Position numbers and translations under genes: made by a program. A stretch of DNA of 64,000 bases. It comes from Auriscalpium vulgare. Taxonomy: Eukaryota; Basidiomycota; Agaricomycetes; Russulales; Auriscalpiaceae. Below the pieces are notes generated by a model, which ran no database searches, was not told where the DNA came from, and saw only the letters and a list, made by a program, of their open reading frames with translations. The stretch spans positions 434,001-498,000 of the forward strand of contig JAHBBC010000003.1 of NCBI GenBank assembly GCA_019915015.1, read 5' to 3'. Below are positions 22,535-33,310 of the stretch, one piece after another (the first letter of the stretch is position 1; every line of letters begins with the position of its first letter).

Positions 22535-24954
22535 GGGATGTGCGGTAGTTGTTGGATGAGGTTTGAGCGTTTCTTGTGTGGGTTTTATAGGTTGAGGAGC
22601 GTGATAGAACCCGGCACAGCTCCAGGCATGACGAGAACGCACGCTAAGGTGCAAATGAGTGGAGAAAGAAGCCTCGGAGAGCAAGCCAAGACGGCGCAGT
22701 TCGGAGAACGGAACGTCGTGTTCGCCGCCAGCTCAGACAGATGGCGGCTGATGCTTCCGCCAGGAATGAACAACATCAGCAGATCGCGCATAGTGAGGGG
22801 GTATCCAGCGCAGAGTCCGAGATTTTTCAGCGCCAGCCAACCGAATGCGACAGAGCATGATGTCTTCGGGGTATATGTCACAAGGAAACGCCTACCAGCG
22901 TGCTGCTGGCAGTACTGAGTTGCTGGAAGTTGTCAGGATCTGACCGTAGCGCAGCGTCCGGGGCAAAATCGGCTGGAAGACGTGTTTCATGATCAGCGAC
23001 CACGCTGATCGGGCGTTCCGAGTGGGGGCCAGAGTGGGTATATTTTTGCCTTCATTACACCTGACCGCACGAAGGGCTACCGCAAAGGTACTTGTAATTC
23101 CCAAGGTCTGCTCAGAAGAGCGCAGGCCCCGCTTGCCAAGGCCGACGAGTAAGCGGGGCGCAGTTTGACTTCAAGCGTGTTGTGATGCTGTGTATAGTGA
23201 CCGATGGTTGGAAGGACCTATCCTTAAGCGTGAGATAAAGAGGCGGAGGGTGGTCGTGGGATGACCGCATGGCTCATCGATGAGGTGGCTAGGCAAGTGA
23301 CTCACCCTATTCCTTACGCCTGCGCTGGGTACAATTTCTTCACAGAGCCGAGGACAATAGTGACCGTGAGAGATAATCCCATCCTGTGAGTATAATAATT
23401 GATCACCGAAGGGGTGGAGGTGAAGTTCTCACGCGTATCGATATCGCGATAATGAGCTACCGACTGTCGATGACAGCGTAAACTTGGAAAAAGGATGCTC
23501 AGGGCCTCGTATATTGATAAGAACTAGTCGAGACGTACACTCTGTATATGCGCCAGATGCGCCCGCTTCAGGTTGACCTGACAACATGCCCCAGAAGGCG
23601 GACATCCTTAGGGAGGCAAAGGTTGATCGGAACTGGGGGATCAGACGACATTGGTGGGCCATGAAGTTATTCAAAGATAAAGGAGAATGGGCGTAGCGCG
23701 AGAACAAGCGTCTCGAGGCGGTCTGAAGGACAGAGGAGGGAAGTGGCAAGAATCTCTGGCAGCGCTCTTTTGTAGATCCAGGTGGATAGTAATCGGGTCA
23801 AGCCGCCGTACAAACTTCGGGCTTTGACACAGCGCGAGGCGTGACATCGTGCCGATGATCGGACATCTCGCACTCCAAGGGTATCCAAGAGAAGAACGGA
23901 CCAAAACCCCAATTGAACTTCCTGAAACAAAGATATACCAGAGGTGCTCACCTTGGGACGTTTAAAACAGGGTTTGGAATACGCAAAGGGCAGTCAGGAC
24001 GCCGAACAATGACTAGGCGTGCAAGGCCGAATCAATACGAGACGTAATACATATCAATAGATACCCCGATGGCTTCGCATACAGCCATGGGGTATATGCG
24101 GTGATCCAGTGCAGAAGAAGGGTCGCCCCCGTCCACGCGTCCGCTGACAGGACAGCGGCCCCGAGGAGATATCAGAAGAGGTCAACTGGTATCACCGCTC
24201 CGTCACTGTGTTGACCGTCCGACACGAATCAATCCCTGACGTACCGAAGTACCACGTTCTAGAAGTGATCCATAGCGCCGTGGGCATCCATTCTGTTCGA
24301 AGCATTTGACCTGTATAGTACTCGGTTGACGTGCCATGAGATCGAAGCAAACCCAAGAACTTCGCACCTGGCCAGAGGCCTTGACCATTGGTGCGATCAG
24401 CGGATATGAACAACTGAACACTTGCCCAGAAGATTCAACAGTCCACGCGAAAGGCATCAGCCGACTTAACGCCATGCAGTAGCCAGACGCCGACAGGTGG
24501 TCTGGTCGACATCATCGTTATCAGCCTGTAAGGCGGCACCACGAAGATTGAGATCTCACCGCTATTTCCCTGACAAGCTCAAGGACACGCCAGCTCGTCG
24601 GCTGTGTTGGTTGATATCAGTAGAACCTCTAGCGCAGTTTGTCAGGCGATGCAGAGCAGTTCGCGTCAAAGGCGAAGATCTGCCGCCACGTCGGACTACA
24701 TACGTGTCAGAGCACGAAGATCTTCATCGAGACCAGTACCCGTCCGCGAGGTGAGTCGTGCGGGCAATTGAGAAGTCGCGGCGAAGGCTATATTTGGATC
24801 TTCGCCGTTTGGCTTCTGACCGATAAGCCTTCGAGCATCATGGAGGTCTCAAACTCGGAGATAGTCTCATAGGAGCAAACTTTGGCTGGAAAGATGTTCA
24901 TTACGATGATGCGACGACAGTATGCGGGAGATAGCGGCACTGTTGGATGGGACA
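22535..24954. other. 2.4-kb interval without a recognisable gene
   Basis: This is the longest non-genic stretch in the window. It begins with the promoter of the fusion gene and ends at the 3' side of uS12m. Base composition is more balanced than in the flanking genes. Short frames on both strands (for example 23667-23951 minus, 24203-24475 minus, 24497-24754 plus) carry no motif I can name and do not splice into a longer protein. It may be relic repeat DNA, but I see no terminal repeats, no reverse transcriptase and no target duplication. Confidence 0.45.
22583..22589 (-). promoter_or_regulatory. TATA box of the adenylation/oxidoreductase fusion gene
   Basis: Minus-strand TATAAAA lies 49-55 bases upstream of the ATG at 22534, a plausible core-promoter distance. 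It supports the chosen start. Confidence 0.4.
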
Positions 24955-25550
24955 CTACTTCTTGGGCTTCTTCGCTGCGATGGACCTGAGTTGAAGGGCA
25001 GACGAGCAAAGGTGCGCGACGTACCTCCGTACCGACTGCGAGCAGTCACCCTATTCACCACTCCACCAAAGTCCAGAGCCCCGCGGACCAATTTGTACCT
25101 ACACGTAGCATGCGTCAGTGCGCAGACAATTCCCGAGGCAGCCACGTACCGAACACCTGGCAGATCCTGAGCGCGACCACCTCTCACCAGCACCACGCTG
25201 TGCTCCTGCAAGTTGTGTCCCTCTCCCGGCACGTAAGCCTGCACCGTCTTGCCCGACGTGAGCTTGACTCGTGCGACTTTGCGCTTTGCGGAATTCGGCT
25301 TCTTCGGCTTTGCGATGAAGATCTGGACGCAGACACCCTTCTTCTGGGGATTCTTTTCGAGCAGGGGAGCCCGCGCAACTTGTTGCCTCTTTGGTTTCTT
25401 CCGACGCATGGCCTGATTGAGTGTCGCCGAGACGGAGGGGGAAGGGTGAAATGCCCGGGTGAGCAGCATGGCGGCGGACGGTGGCGGTCGGAAGAGGAGC
25501 GGAGACCGCAGCGGTGCGGTGCGCGAGACGGCGCGCAAGAGAGAGAGCAT
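24955..25550 (-). CDS. MRPS12: Mitochondrial small ribosomal subunit protein uS12m
   Basis: ATG at 25550 opens an Arg/Leu/Ser-rich presequence ([17 protein letters not shown]). After this comes the S12 core: [78 protein letters not shown] and AQDLPGVR. An intron then splices to [14 protein letters not shown] final short exon gives RSRYGAKKPKK and TAG at 24955-24957. uS12m sits at the decoding centre of the mitochondrial small subunit; the [10 protein letters not shown] loop is the streptomycin-site region. Two introns are inferred, both phase-compatible. It is divergent from NSE2 with 204 bases between the start codons, so the two probably share a promoter region. Confidence 0.93.
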
Positions 25551-25754
25551 GGTGTCGCTGTCGCCGCTGGTGTTGAATCTGACAGTGAGAGCCTCGAGCC
25601 AACGGCCGTTGCCGCGCTCGCGTAGTGGCCGGCCCTAAACTTGCCCCCGGCGCGTCGCGTCTCCGCACAGCCTGAGCACTCTTGCTTTCCGCCTCGTTTC
25701 CGTTCTCCCCGCTGCAAAGCTCACCGGAGACAGCGCCCCAATAAACGACTCACA

Positions 25755-27048
25755 ATGCCAGCAGCTCCACATCGCCGCGGTCGCAGCCGACGTGATGAGG
25801 CTGTGGACGACAATATCGAGGAAGACGACGCATCGCAACAGCACGCAGAAGAAGATGCTGTCGCGGAGGACGACGAGGAGGAACAGCCCCGCCGTAGCAA
25901 CAAGGCAGGCAAGCGGTCTATCAAGGTTGCCGGCAAGCAGCCTGCCGCTGAGCCGCTATCTGATGTCGGAGAGGAGGACACCGCGGATGACAATCTGCCT
26001 GTCAATGAGGAGACGTTCGGGGACAAGCCACTGGATCGGCACGAAGGCACGAAGCTTCAGGGTATGGCTACCGACTGGAACATGATGGAGAAGACGCTGC
26101 GCGCGAGTGCTTTCTCTCTTCTGACGGAGGTGTCATCGGCGGTGGCCGAGTATGCAGATGAGAAGGCGAGCGAGAAGGCAAGTCTCGAAACCCGTCCCGG
26201 TCCAGCGGCGCTGATTTCGATCCATACATCCAGGAGCTCGCGCGTCTGGACCTTCTGATGCGACAGATAGTTGACATCGACGTGGAGATTTTGTCCCATG
26301 AGAAGACATTGACGGAGCTTCATCAGCAAGTGGTTGGTGGCGCGGAGATTGTGAGTCCGCGCTCCCGTCTCTTTGGTCGCCGTGCTCACCGTTGCTCAGG
26401 ACAACATTCTTGACCGCTACACAGCTGGCGTTCAGGAGAAGTCCGAGGCGTATGACAAGAAGACGAGCCGCCAAAGGTACGCGAAGAGCGATGCATATGC
26501 TAAGTTCCGTCAGGCAATATACGTGCGCAGTACCCTTCTATTGTTCCGTGCTCCATCTCATCGGTTGACAGGAGGTCCAACACCCCGAAGAGGCAATGCC
26601 GCCTATCGTTGAATTTCTCCCGCAAGGTCAGCCGCGCGGGCAATTTATCCGCCCTTCACTCACGGAACTGCAGAGGAGGGTGATAACAGCGACGACGACG
26701 ACGACGATATTCAAGTCGGCGGAATTGTGCAAGACCTCAAGTGTCCCATCACATTGATACTTCTAGCTGAGCCGTTAACATCGTAAGCAAAGGAGACAAA
26801 GTCGGGCTGGTCCTAGCTGACATGTCTACAGAACGGTCTGCGGACACTCGTTCTCTAAGGATGCCATCACCCAAATGCTGGGACCCAGCCGGACCGTCAG
26901 GAAGATGTGTCCGGCCGCAGGATGCAATAAGCAGATATGCCTGAATGACCTCAAAGCTGACAAGGATCTGGAGCGCAAGGTGAAGGGCGCGGAACGGCGT
27001 GCCAGGCGTCGGGAAGATGAAATGGACACGGAGGAAATAGTGGAGTGA
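25755..27048 (+). CDS. NSE2: SMC5/6 complex SUMO E3 ligase Nse2 (Mms21)
   Basis: ATG at 25755 (MPAAPHRRGRSRRDEAVDDN), followed by an acidic, disordered N-terminus. A helical, coiled-coil-like part binds Smc5 in this family: DWNMMEKTLRASAFSLLTEV, then ELARLDLLMRQIVDIDVEIL and NILDRYTAGVQEK. The C-terminal SP-RING is clear: LKCPITLILLAEPLTSTVCG with HSFSKDAI, then KMCPAAGCNKQICLNDLKAD, supplying the Cys/His zinc ligands. It should sumoylate targets during DNA repair and chromosome segregation in the nucleus. The first intron looks like a GC-AG intron (AAG|GCAAGT at 26178 to CCAG at 26233). The others are GT-AG. TGA at 27046-27048. Confidence 0.88.
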
Positions 27049-27362
27049 GTTTGTAAGTTGTTCGAGAAGCTATCGTACGTTCTGCATAATTATCCCCCTT
27101 GTCCCTTTACTTCCGCCGTCCCGACGACCGTAATCGCCGCTATGATATCTCGCAGATGTATCAATGCCGTGCTGGCCTGAGATCTGGTGGGGTCAATTTG
27201 TCCTCGGTATGCATTCCTAAGAAGCAAATCGGAGCATGTGACTGTTGGGGCATCGTCTCCCGACGCCGCGCAGTCATTGTCAACCGCTGTCATACGCGCA
27301 CCTCTCTCTTGCGACCACCACATTCCTTTTCTAGCACGCTCCTTTTACGCCGCCGGGCCACT
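27049..27362. other. Short intergenic region
   Basis: About 310 bases between NSE2 and the next plus-strand gene. It ends in a pyrimidine-rich leader (CATTCCTTTTCTAGCACGCT). No gene was seen. Confidence 0.4.
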
Positions 27363-27879
27363 ATGGCCTCTACCATCATCCTCTACCAATCTCCGCGTAC
27401 GCCAAAAAAGTTCAGGCGGGCTCGTGAGCAGCCGTCGCCGCTCGCCCGCCGAGGCCTCCCGCTGCCTCCCCAGCTGCCTTCCCTGCGTCCCTGGAAGGAT
27501 GTCTGTCGGGTAAGTCTGCGCCCTGTCGCGGAGATATGTGTCTGACTCGCGTCGCCAGGCCCGCCTGGCAATCCAGATGGAGCGCACCGCCGGAATCGTT
27601 CCGTCGCTCAGCGAAGGCGGTGTGTCGCTTGCTTGCAACGGCCCCGCCAGCCGTAAACCCGCCACGCCTGACTCGGAGCTTGCACACACGACTGCACCTG
27701 CGGAAGCCAACAGAGGCGTGAAGCGCAAGCGCAAGCGTGACGATGCGGCGGCGTTCGAGCTGCCTCCCGAGTCGGATGCGTGGCTGCAGTGCGTGCTGCA
27801 GGCGGGCAGGGAGTGCAAGCGGGTGCGCGCCGCCCGGGCTGATGGCTCTGAGATGGGCAGGCGAAGGCTGAGCGAGTGA
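27363..27879 (+). CDS. Small basic hypothetical protein, two exons
   Basis: ATG at 27363 (MASTIILYQSPRTPKKFRRA). The first exon ends at CRR... before GTAAGT, and an intron of about 52 nt ending CGTCGCCAG joins it in phase to ARLAIQMERTAGIVPSLSEG. Total length is about 150 residues. The middle is Ala/Pro/Thr-rich. A basic cluster (GVKRKRKRDD) looks like a nuclear localisation signal, and the C-terminal half has a short conserved-looking helix (ESDAWLQCVLQAGRECKRVR). I do not recognise a family. It is kept as a gene because of the clean splice, good codon use and a pyrimidine-rich leader. Confidence 0.6.
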
Positions 27880-28602
27880 ATGATCGAGACATGCTGTTCA
27901 CATTCTGCGATTAGTGGGATTCGCCGGTGGGCTATGTGTCACAGTTGACTGTATATTGCGGTGCTTGGGTGATCAGATACCATCATTTGTTCAAAGCAAA
28001 TACGGTCGGGTCGGCTGGCCTCGTCAATGACGAGTGGGCGCACACCGCGGCCAGGGGATGTTCTGGTCATCGCCTCTGACGCATATCAAGGGGCGTATGG
28101 CAGGCATGCCAAACGGCCGCTGCGAAGATAGGACCGAGCCGTGAGATGCGACTTGTCGGACCGGCGATATTGCCCTCAGTGAGCGAGACGCCTGTGTAGA
28201 CGCCAGAGTCGCCTCTTTGGACCTGGAACTACACCCATCCCATCCTGGACAGTCGCTTCACAGGATCCAGAGGGGCAGGTTAAGTTTGGTAACGAGCTTC
28301 CCTGCCAGCTTGACAGTGCTCGCAACGTGCAGACCGCACGGCACTCTCCCAGCTCCCCGCAAGCCCTGCCAGTGGCTGTGGCTACAACTTCCGACCGTCA
28401 ACGGCACGCCTCAGCCTGTGAAAACATTCGTCACTTGGACGCCCTCTTATAAGACCATCGGGCCTCTTGCAAACGACCAGCCTGCGAAGATCCACCATCA
28501 ATTTCATCCAAACCTTCGCGGCAACTCCGCGCGCCGCCGCCCTCATTCAGCGCCCGACCCCTACACCTACCTTCCTCGATCCCCCCATTGACACCATCCA
28601 CT
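27880..28602. other. Intergenic region upstream of the NIT-4-like regulator
   Basis: About 720 bases. A plus-strand frame at 28217-28591 has no domain. The last 150 bases are C-rich and likely contain the promoter and leader of the downstream gene. Confidence 0.4.
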
Positions 28603-31530
28603 ATGCGCCGGGGAAACTATGCAAGGCGAGCGTGCAACCACTGCCGGCGACGGTACGCCGACATTGCTGCAACCACGCCTAATGGGGATGCTCATCATCT
28701 GCGCAGGAAGTCCAAGTGCGACGGCAATGAGCCGCAATGTGGCCCTTGCATGACATCCGGACATGAGGTTTGTCGCCCTCTTGTGCTCGCAGGGCTCGCC
28801 ACTCATGACTGGATTGGGTCCCAGTGCACATGGGGCCCGGAAAGCGCGAAGCGGCCAAATACCAAGCAGTACGTTGACTCGCTGAAGAGCATGGTCCGGC
28901 AGCTCGACAAGCGCAACAAAATGCTTCAAGAACGTCTGCAGGAGGTCACCAAGGGCACTGCAAAGGACCATATTGTTCCGGACTTCACGAACTACGCCGA
29001 GCTCGACACCCTTGTGGCGGATGGGAGCTCCGAACGCGGGTCTCCGAGCTCGGATGACATGCTCAAAACAGAGGAGCCTGAGGACGCTGAGATTGAGCAG
29101 CTCTGCGCTCCCACGCATCACCTGCGGGTATGGGAACCCCACCAGGCTTTCGTGCCTGCTAGTGCTCACAATAATTATGCCGCAGCTCGACGACGACGAT
29201 ACCCTTCACCTGTACGGACCCACCTCGATATTCAGGCTTGCTCCACGCCGTAGTGTGGGCACGTCTCGATATCAGGAGGTGGCCGACAGCAATGCCGAGT
29301 CTTATCAGCTCCTGGTTGCGCAAAACGGTGCATCGGCGCAAACCGAGATCGATTGGGCTCGCCACCTTCCCGTGGAAAACCCCCTTTCGCGAGCAGAGCA
29401 CGACAGGTGATCAGGGTTATCCCCCTCGTCTTGCCTTACTGACCGCGCATGGCAGGTTGCTCGACCTCATGTTCCGCTTCTTCACGTCGTGGTGCCTTCG
29501 CGTCATTCCAGAGCTCTTTCTGATGGACATGCACCGCTCGCTCAGTATTCCTCGCTCTGAGCCGACGCTGAAGACTGCGCACTACTCTCCGTTGCTTCAC
29601 AACGCCCTGCTGTCGGTCGCTGCAGCCTTCTCTGACGATCCGCTCGTCAAGGACCCCGTAGCCCGTCGCCGATATGCCGATCGGGCTCGAGACCTGATGG
29701 AAGGCGAATGCGAGCGGCCCAAGCTCAGCGCAATCCTTGGGCTTTCCATTCTCGCGAATTACCATTCAACCTCTGGGAATCCCACGCTCGGTTACATGTA
29801 CTTTGGTGAGCCGTTTCTGCCGCGAACCTTTTGACTGCCGCCCACGCTGACTACATGCATGCGGATGACAGGTATCAGTGCGCGATTGTCGCAAGCACGT
29901 AAGTCATTCGAATGGACCTCGTTTGTTCCTGCATTTCAATCTAACGGTGTCGTTAGTGGGACTAGGCCTCGATTGCACGCCCTGGGTTCAAGCCGGATTA
30001 ATATCAGAGTCGGGCAAACTCGACCGCAACTGGGGTTTCTGGACAACATATTGCCAGGTGAGCAGAATGTTCTAGCCGCGCCGTGTTGAGGGCTGACGCC
30101 CTTCTCTTGTCCTAGGATACCACGTGGTCCCTTTACGTGGGACGGGACTTCTGTGTTTCGTCTTTGTCCGATGTGCAACGCATCCCGGTTCCATTTGTTG
30201 ACACGAAGCTCGATGAGATACCGTGGCACTGGCCACCGGGGCAGAACAAGCGGCCGAACTATCTCTCCCGGACGTTCGCGGCCACTGCCGAGCTTCTGCA
30301 AATCGCTCGATTGATCATGGACGTCGTGTTAGTTCCTGTTGATGCGCCAACCAAAAGTGACGTGCTGACGGCTCCCTGTCTCACAGGAGCAATTTCTCCC
30401 GCTTGGGAGCGCGCCAGGAAGCCAACGATTTCCTCATTGCACAAATGGAGTATGTGCAATATGCCTATTTTTAGGTCTGTCGGGCGACTAACTCGTGGCC
30501 CTCAGCCTCAAGCTCAGCACGTGGAAAGAAAACCTGTCGGCGGAGGTGGACATATCCAAGTCAACGTACACCATGGCGATGCCACATCAGCTCATGCTAC
30601 AGATGACGCACAGCTGGTTGGCCATCATTCTTCACCGGCCTTTTTATCGACGGAGGCGCGCCAATGACGACTGCAACGAGGAGGACCACATTAAGGTACA
30701 TATGCTTTGTCACTGCAGTTGGTCCCACAGCTTATATATCGATGATCACACAATAGCCTTGCAACAGAGCTGCGTCCGAAATTATGGAACTCGCCGAGAC
30801 CTGGCGCAAGCAATACACTTTGCGCTACGTCCCCATTACGTTTATCCAGGTTGTGTCCGCGGCGGGCACGATCTTCATCCTATCTGCTGTGCAGGCCACG
30901 ACTGGTCCTCGCCTCGCCGCGGCGGCATTGAGTGCGGCTCAGGCCAAGGCGGAGCAGGCCATCCAATACCTCGAGGAGATTGGCGAGTCTTTTGCCAGCG
31001 CAAGGGGCATCGCGGATATCCTGCGCAATCTGCTGCATGAGCAAGTGGCCACCAGGCTTGCGCGTCGCTCTCCTCGCTCGGCGCAGAGTCCACCGAGAAA
31101 TGAATTCCCTTCCCCATCATCTGACGACGCCACCTCCTACGCCTGGCCGACCAGCAATGCCACCGCCCCCGTCCCGAACAATACGACTTTCATCTTAGAG
31201 GGCCCGATGTCGCTTCCAAACAGCAACGTTGGTGCTTATGGCGCATTCAGTGCCCCACAGCAATCGCTGGACTACAATTTCATGTACACCGACCCACCAG
31301 CCACGACCATTCCTGGACCCGTGACCATGCCGATGAACTACCACCCGCCGTTTGGTTCTGGGGTGGAAGAGTACACCGAGCCCGACTTTGGCTTCCCGTC
31401 GCTCAGAATGGGGATGGGTATGCTCCCAGGTGACACGATGTTCCAGAACGATCCTCTTTTCGGATTCCCTTCGCAAGGGACATACCCGCAGTACCCTGTA
31501 TTCAACTCCAACGGCGTGCAGACGTCGTGA
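28603..31530 (+). CDS. Zn2Cys6 transcription factor, NIT-4/NirA-like middle region
   Basis: ATG at 28603 (MRRGNYARRACNHCRR) with the zinc cluster beginning within 11 residues of the start. Splicing gives CNHCRRRKSKCDGNEPQC and GPCMTSGHECTW, a complete C-x2-C-x6-C-x6-C-x2-C-x6-C. A coiled coil follows (QYVDSLKSMVRQLDKRNKML). The Fungal_trans region has LLDLMFRFFTSWCLRVIPEL, HYSPLLHNALLSVAAAFSDD, TTWSLYVGRDFCV, QRIPVPFVDTKLDEIPWHW and NLKLSTWKENLSAEVD-like segments. The C-terminal exon is Pro/Asn/Phe-rich and probably activating. The middle region resembles the NIT-4/NirA type, but the N-terminus differs, so I do not claim nitrate control. About eight exons; exact borders are uncertain between 29400 and 30500. 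Confidence 0.82.
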
Positions 31531-31928
31531 CATGTCCTGTATTTCCCTCTATCTCCCATCGCTGTCTTTGTGTATGCTGTGATACCTGCTCTCGTCAGAC
31601 TCGGCACTGCATGTCCTGTGCCGCATTATGCACACATCTTTGCATTGGATAGCTGTGCCCTCGCTTTCATGTTCCACTAGTTACCAGCATTGTAATTTAG
31701 ACATCTTCACACTGTAGTATTTTCACCATAGAATGGGGTTGTTGTTTCCAGCGCCAGGACAGCGACTTGGCTCGACCAGAGGACCAGTGCCGATCTGAGC
31801 TCGATCGGTGGATCGATCTAGGAACCCGACTTGTAAGCCTCGTGGCAGGGTTAGGGCAACCCAAGTAGTTCCCACGCATCGCCAGCTGGCTTGCCTTGCG
31901 CGTCTGCTGTGAAGAGCAAGCACGCGCC
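31531..31928. other. Intergenic region
   Basis: About 400 bases with an AT-rich 3' flank of the regulator (31620-31740) and the promoter of uL29m. Nothing else was recognised. Confidence 0.4.
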
Positions 31929-32766
31929 ATGCTGTCCGCCATACGCTCCCGCTCCTCCAATGCTCTGACCTTCGCCACTAGGGTGCGCAGGTACAGCACG
32001 CCTGTTGGCCTCGTCGCCGAGCCCATCACCATTGGGAAGGCCGCTGGCGCCCGCCGCCCGCACCTCGGGATTCCTGTGAACCCAAACCACGGTCTCTACG
32101 CGTTCTTTCGGAAGAAAATAAAAGATGACAAGGAGACATACGAGACCCTCGAGGATGCGGATGGCCTCTTGTCCTCGGCAGGTGCGTGCCGTCTGCGCAC
32201 AGCTGGCCTCGAGTAACCGTTTCGTGTTTGGCAGGCCGCTCGTGGTCGGCCGCGGAGCTGCGGCGAAAAAGCTTCAGGGACCTGCACACCCTGTGGTATG
32301 TGCTGCTGCGAGAGCGTAACTTGCTTTCATCGCAGTGGGAGGAAATGCGTCGCATCACAGGCGCTCCCGGCGCCGTCGGAGGGGGGCTTGGTCGCCATGA
32401 AATCAAGGTGCGTCTCGCGTTGCTCTCATTGCAGACGACAGCTGACACAGGTGGATGTTGGCATAGTGCCGCAAGAGCATGGCGCGCATCAAATACGTGA
32501 TCAACGAGCGGAGACTGGCATATGAAGGTGCCATCGAGATTTTCGAGGACCAGAAGAGGGCTGCACGGGGTGAACGCCAGCGGGGGAAGCGCCAATCGCG
32601 CAGGGACATAATCATCCACAAGAGAAAAGTGGCCAGGATTAAACTCATGGAGGTGGAGGCGCGGGCGGAGAGGCGAAGACAGAGGGCACTGAAGGCTAAG
32701 CTGGATGAGGTCCCAAGGCATAGACGGCGTCCCAGTTCGTATGCGGTGAAGGGTTTGCTTCATTGA
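31929..32766 (+). CDS. MRPL47: Mitochondrial large ribosomal subunit protein uL29m (MRPL47)
   Basis: ATG at 31929 ([20 protein letters not shown]), a typical presequence. The family core follows: [19 protein letters not shown], then [20 protein letters not shown] joined to [20 protein letters not shown], and after a further intron [20 protein letters not shown]. The C-terminus is long, basic and helical ([20 protein letters not shown]). Three exons. The protein lies near the exit of the mitochondrial ribosome tunnel. Its 3' end is convergent with the minus-strand SDHAF1 gene, with 72 bases between the stops. Confidence 0.92.
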
Positions 32767-32838
32767 CCTTCGCACTCTCCCACCTTTGCTGCGAATATGC
32801 GTACCATCACTTCTAATCATTTCGTGGAACACTGGTTG

Positions 32839-33184
32839 TTATTTCGCGGTATGGCGTCCCCGTTCTGCTGCACTCCATTCTCGCATCTCCCGCGACACCC
32901 AGCAGTCCTTCACGGCAGGGCTCTCATACGTCTCCAGCTGCTTCCGGCCCTTTCGTATAAGGTGCTCGACGGTGCTCACTTTGCGGGGCGAGAACGTCGT
33001 GGCTTGGGTTTTAAACGCGTAGCGGACGAAGAGGTGGAACTTGTCGCGCGTCACCGCGGGTTTGGTCCGCACCATGCGAAGTGCCCTGAGATCGCGTTAG
33101 GGAGGACACGCACACTGGCTAGTTCACTGACCGCCTGTACAGCGCCAGAACCTCCTTTTGTAGGCCCGAGTGCCTCGCACTCAT
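32839..33184 (-). CDS. SDHAF1: Succinate dehydrogenase assembly factor 1 (LYR-motif protein)
   Basis: Two exons: 33132-33184 and 32839-33085, with a 46-nt intron that joins in phase. The N-terminus MSARHSGLQKEVLALYRRAL contains the LYR motif. It is followed by MVRTKPAVTRDKFHLFVRYA and STVEHLIRKGRKQLE, the conserved R-x3-LIRKG-RKQLE block of SDHAF1/Sdh6. Length is about 100 residues, normal for the family. It recruits the Fe-S transfer machinery to, and protects, the Sdh2 subunit during complex II assembly in the matrix. The start is only 126 bases from the oppositely oriented NDUFAF6 start. Confidence 0.9.
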
Positions 33185-33310
33185 CGTTCAGCGTATTCGA
33201 GCCGTTGAGGGGAGAAGCACGCGCGAGCAACGCCAGCAAGAGCCTGAGCTAGACGCGTCGGAGTTAGCCGGCCGTCACTCTTCCTGGTGAACAGCCAACT
33301 CTGCAGCCCC
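33185..33310. promoter_or_regulatory. Shared divergent promoter of SDHAF1 and NDUFAF6
   Basis: The 126 bases between the two outward-facing ATGs must hold both promoters and leaders. The stretch is GC-rich and has no TATA box. The sequence TAGACGCGTCGGAGTTAGCC near its centre contains the near-palindrome GACGCGTC. Confidence 0.55.

Noticed and set aside
23667..23951. Minus-strand frame considered as a retrotransposon or gene relic
   Set aside because: No reverse transcriptase, integrase or other motif, and no terminal repeats around it.
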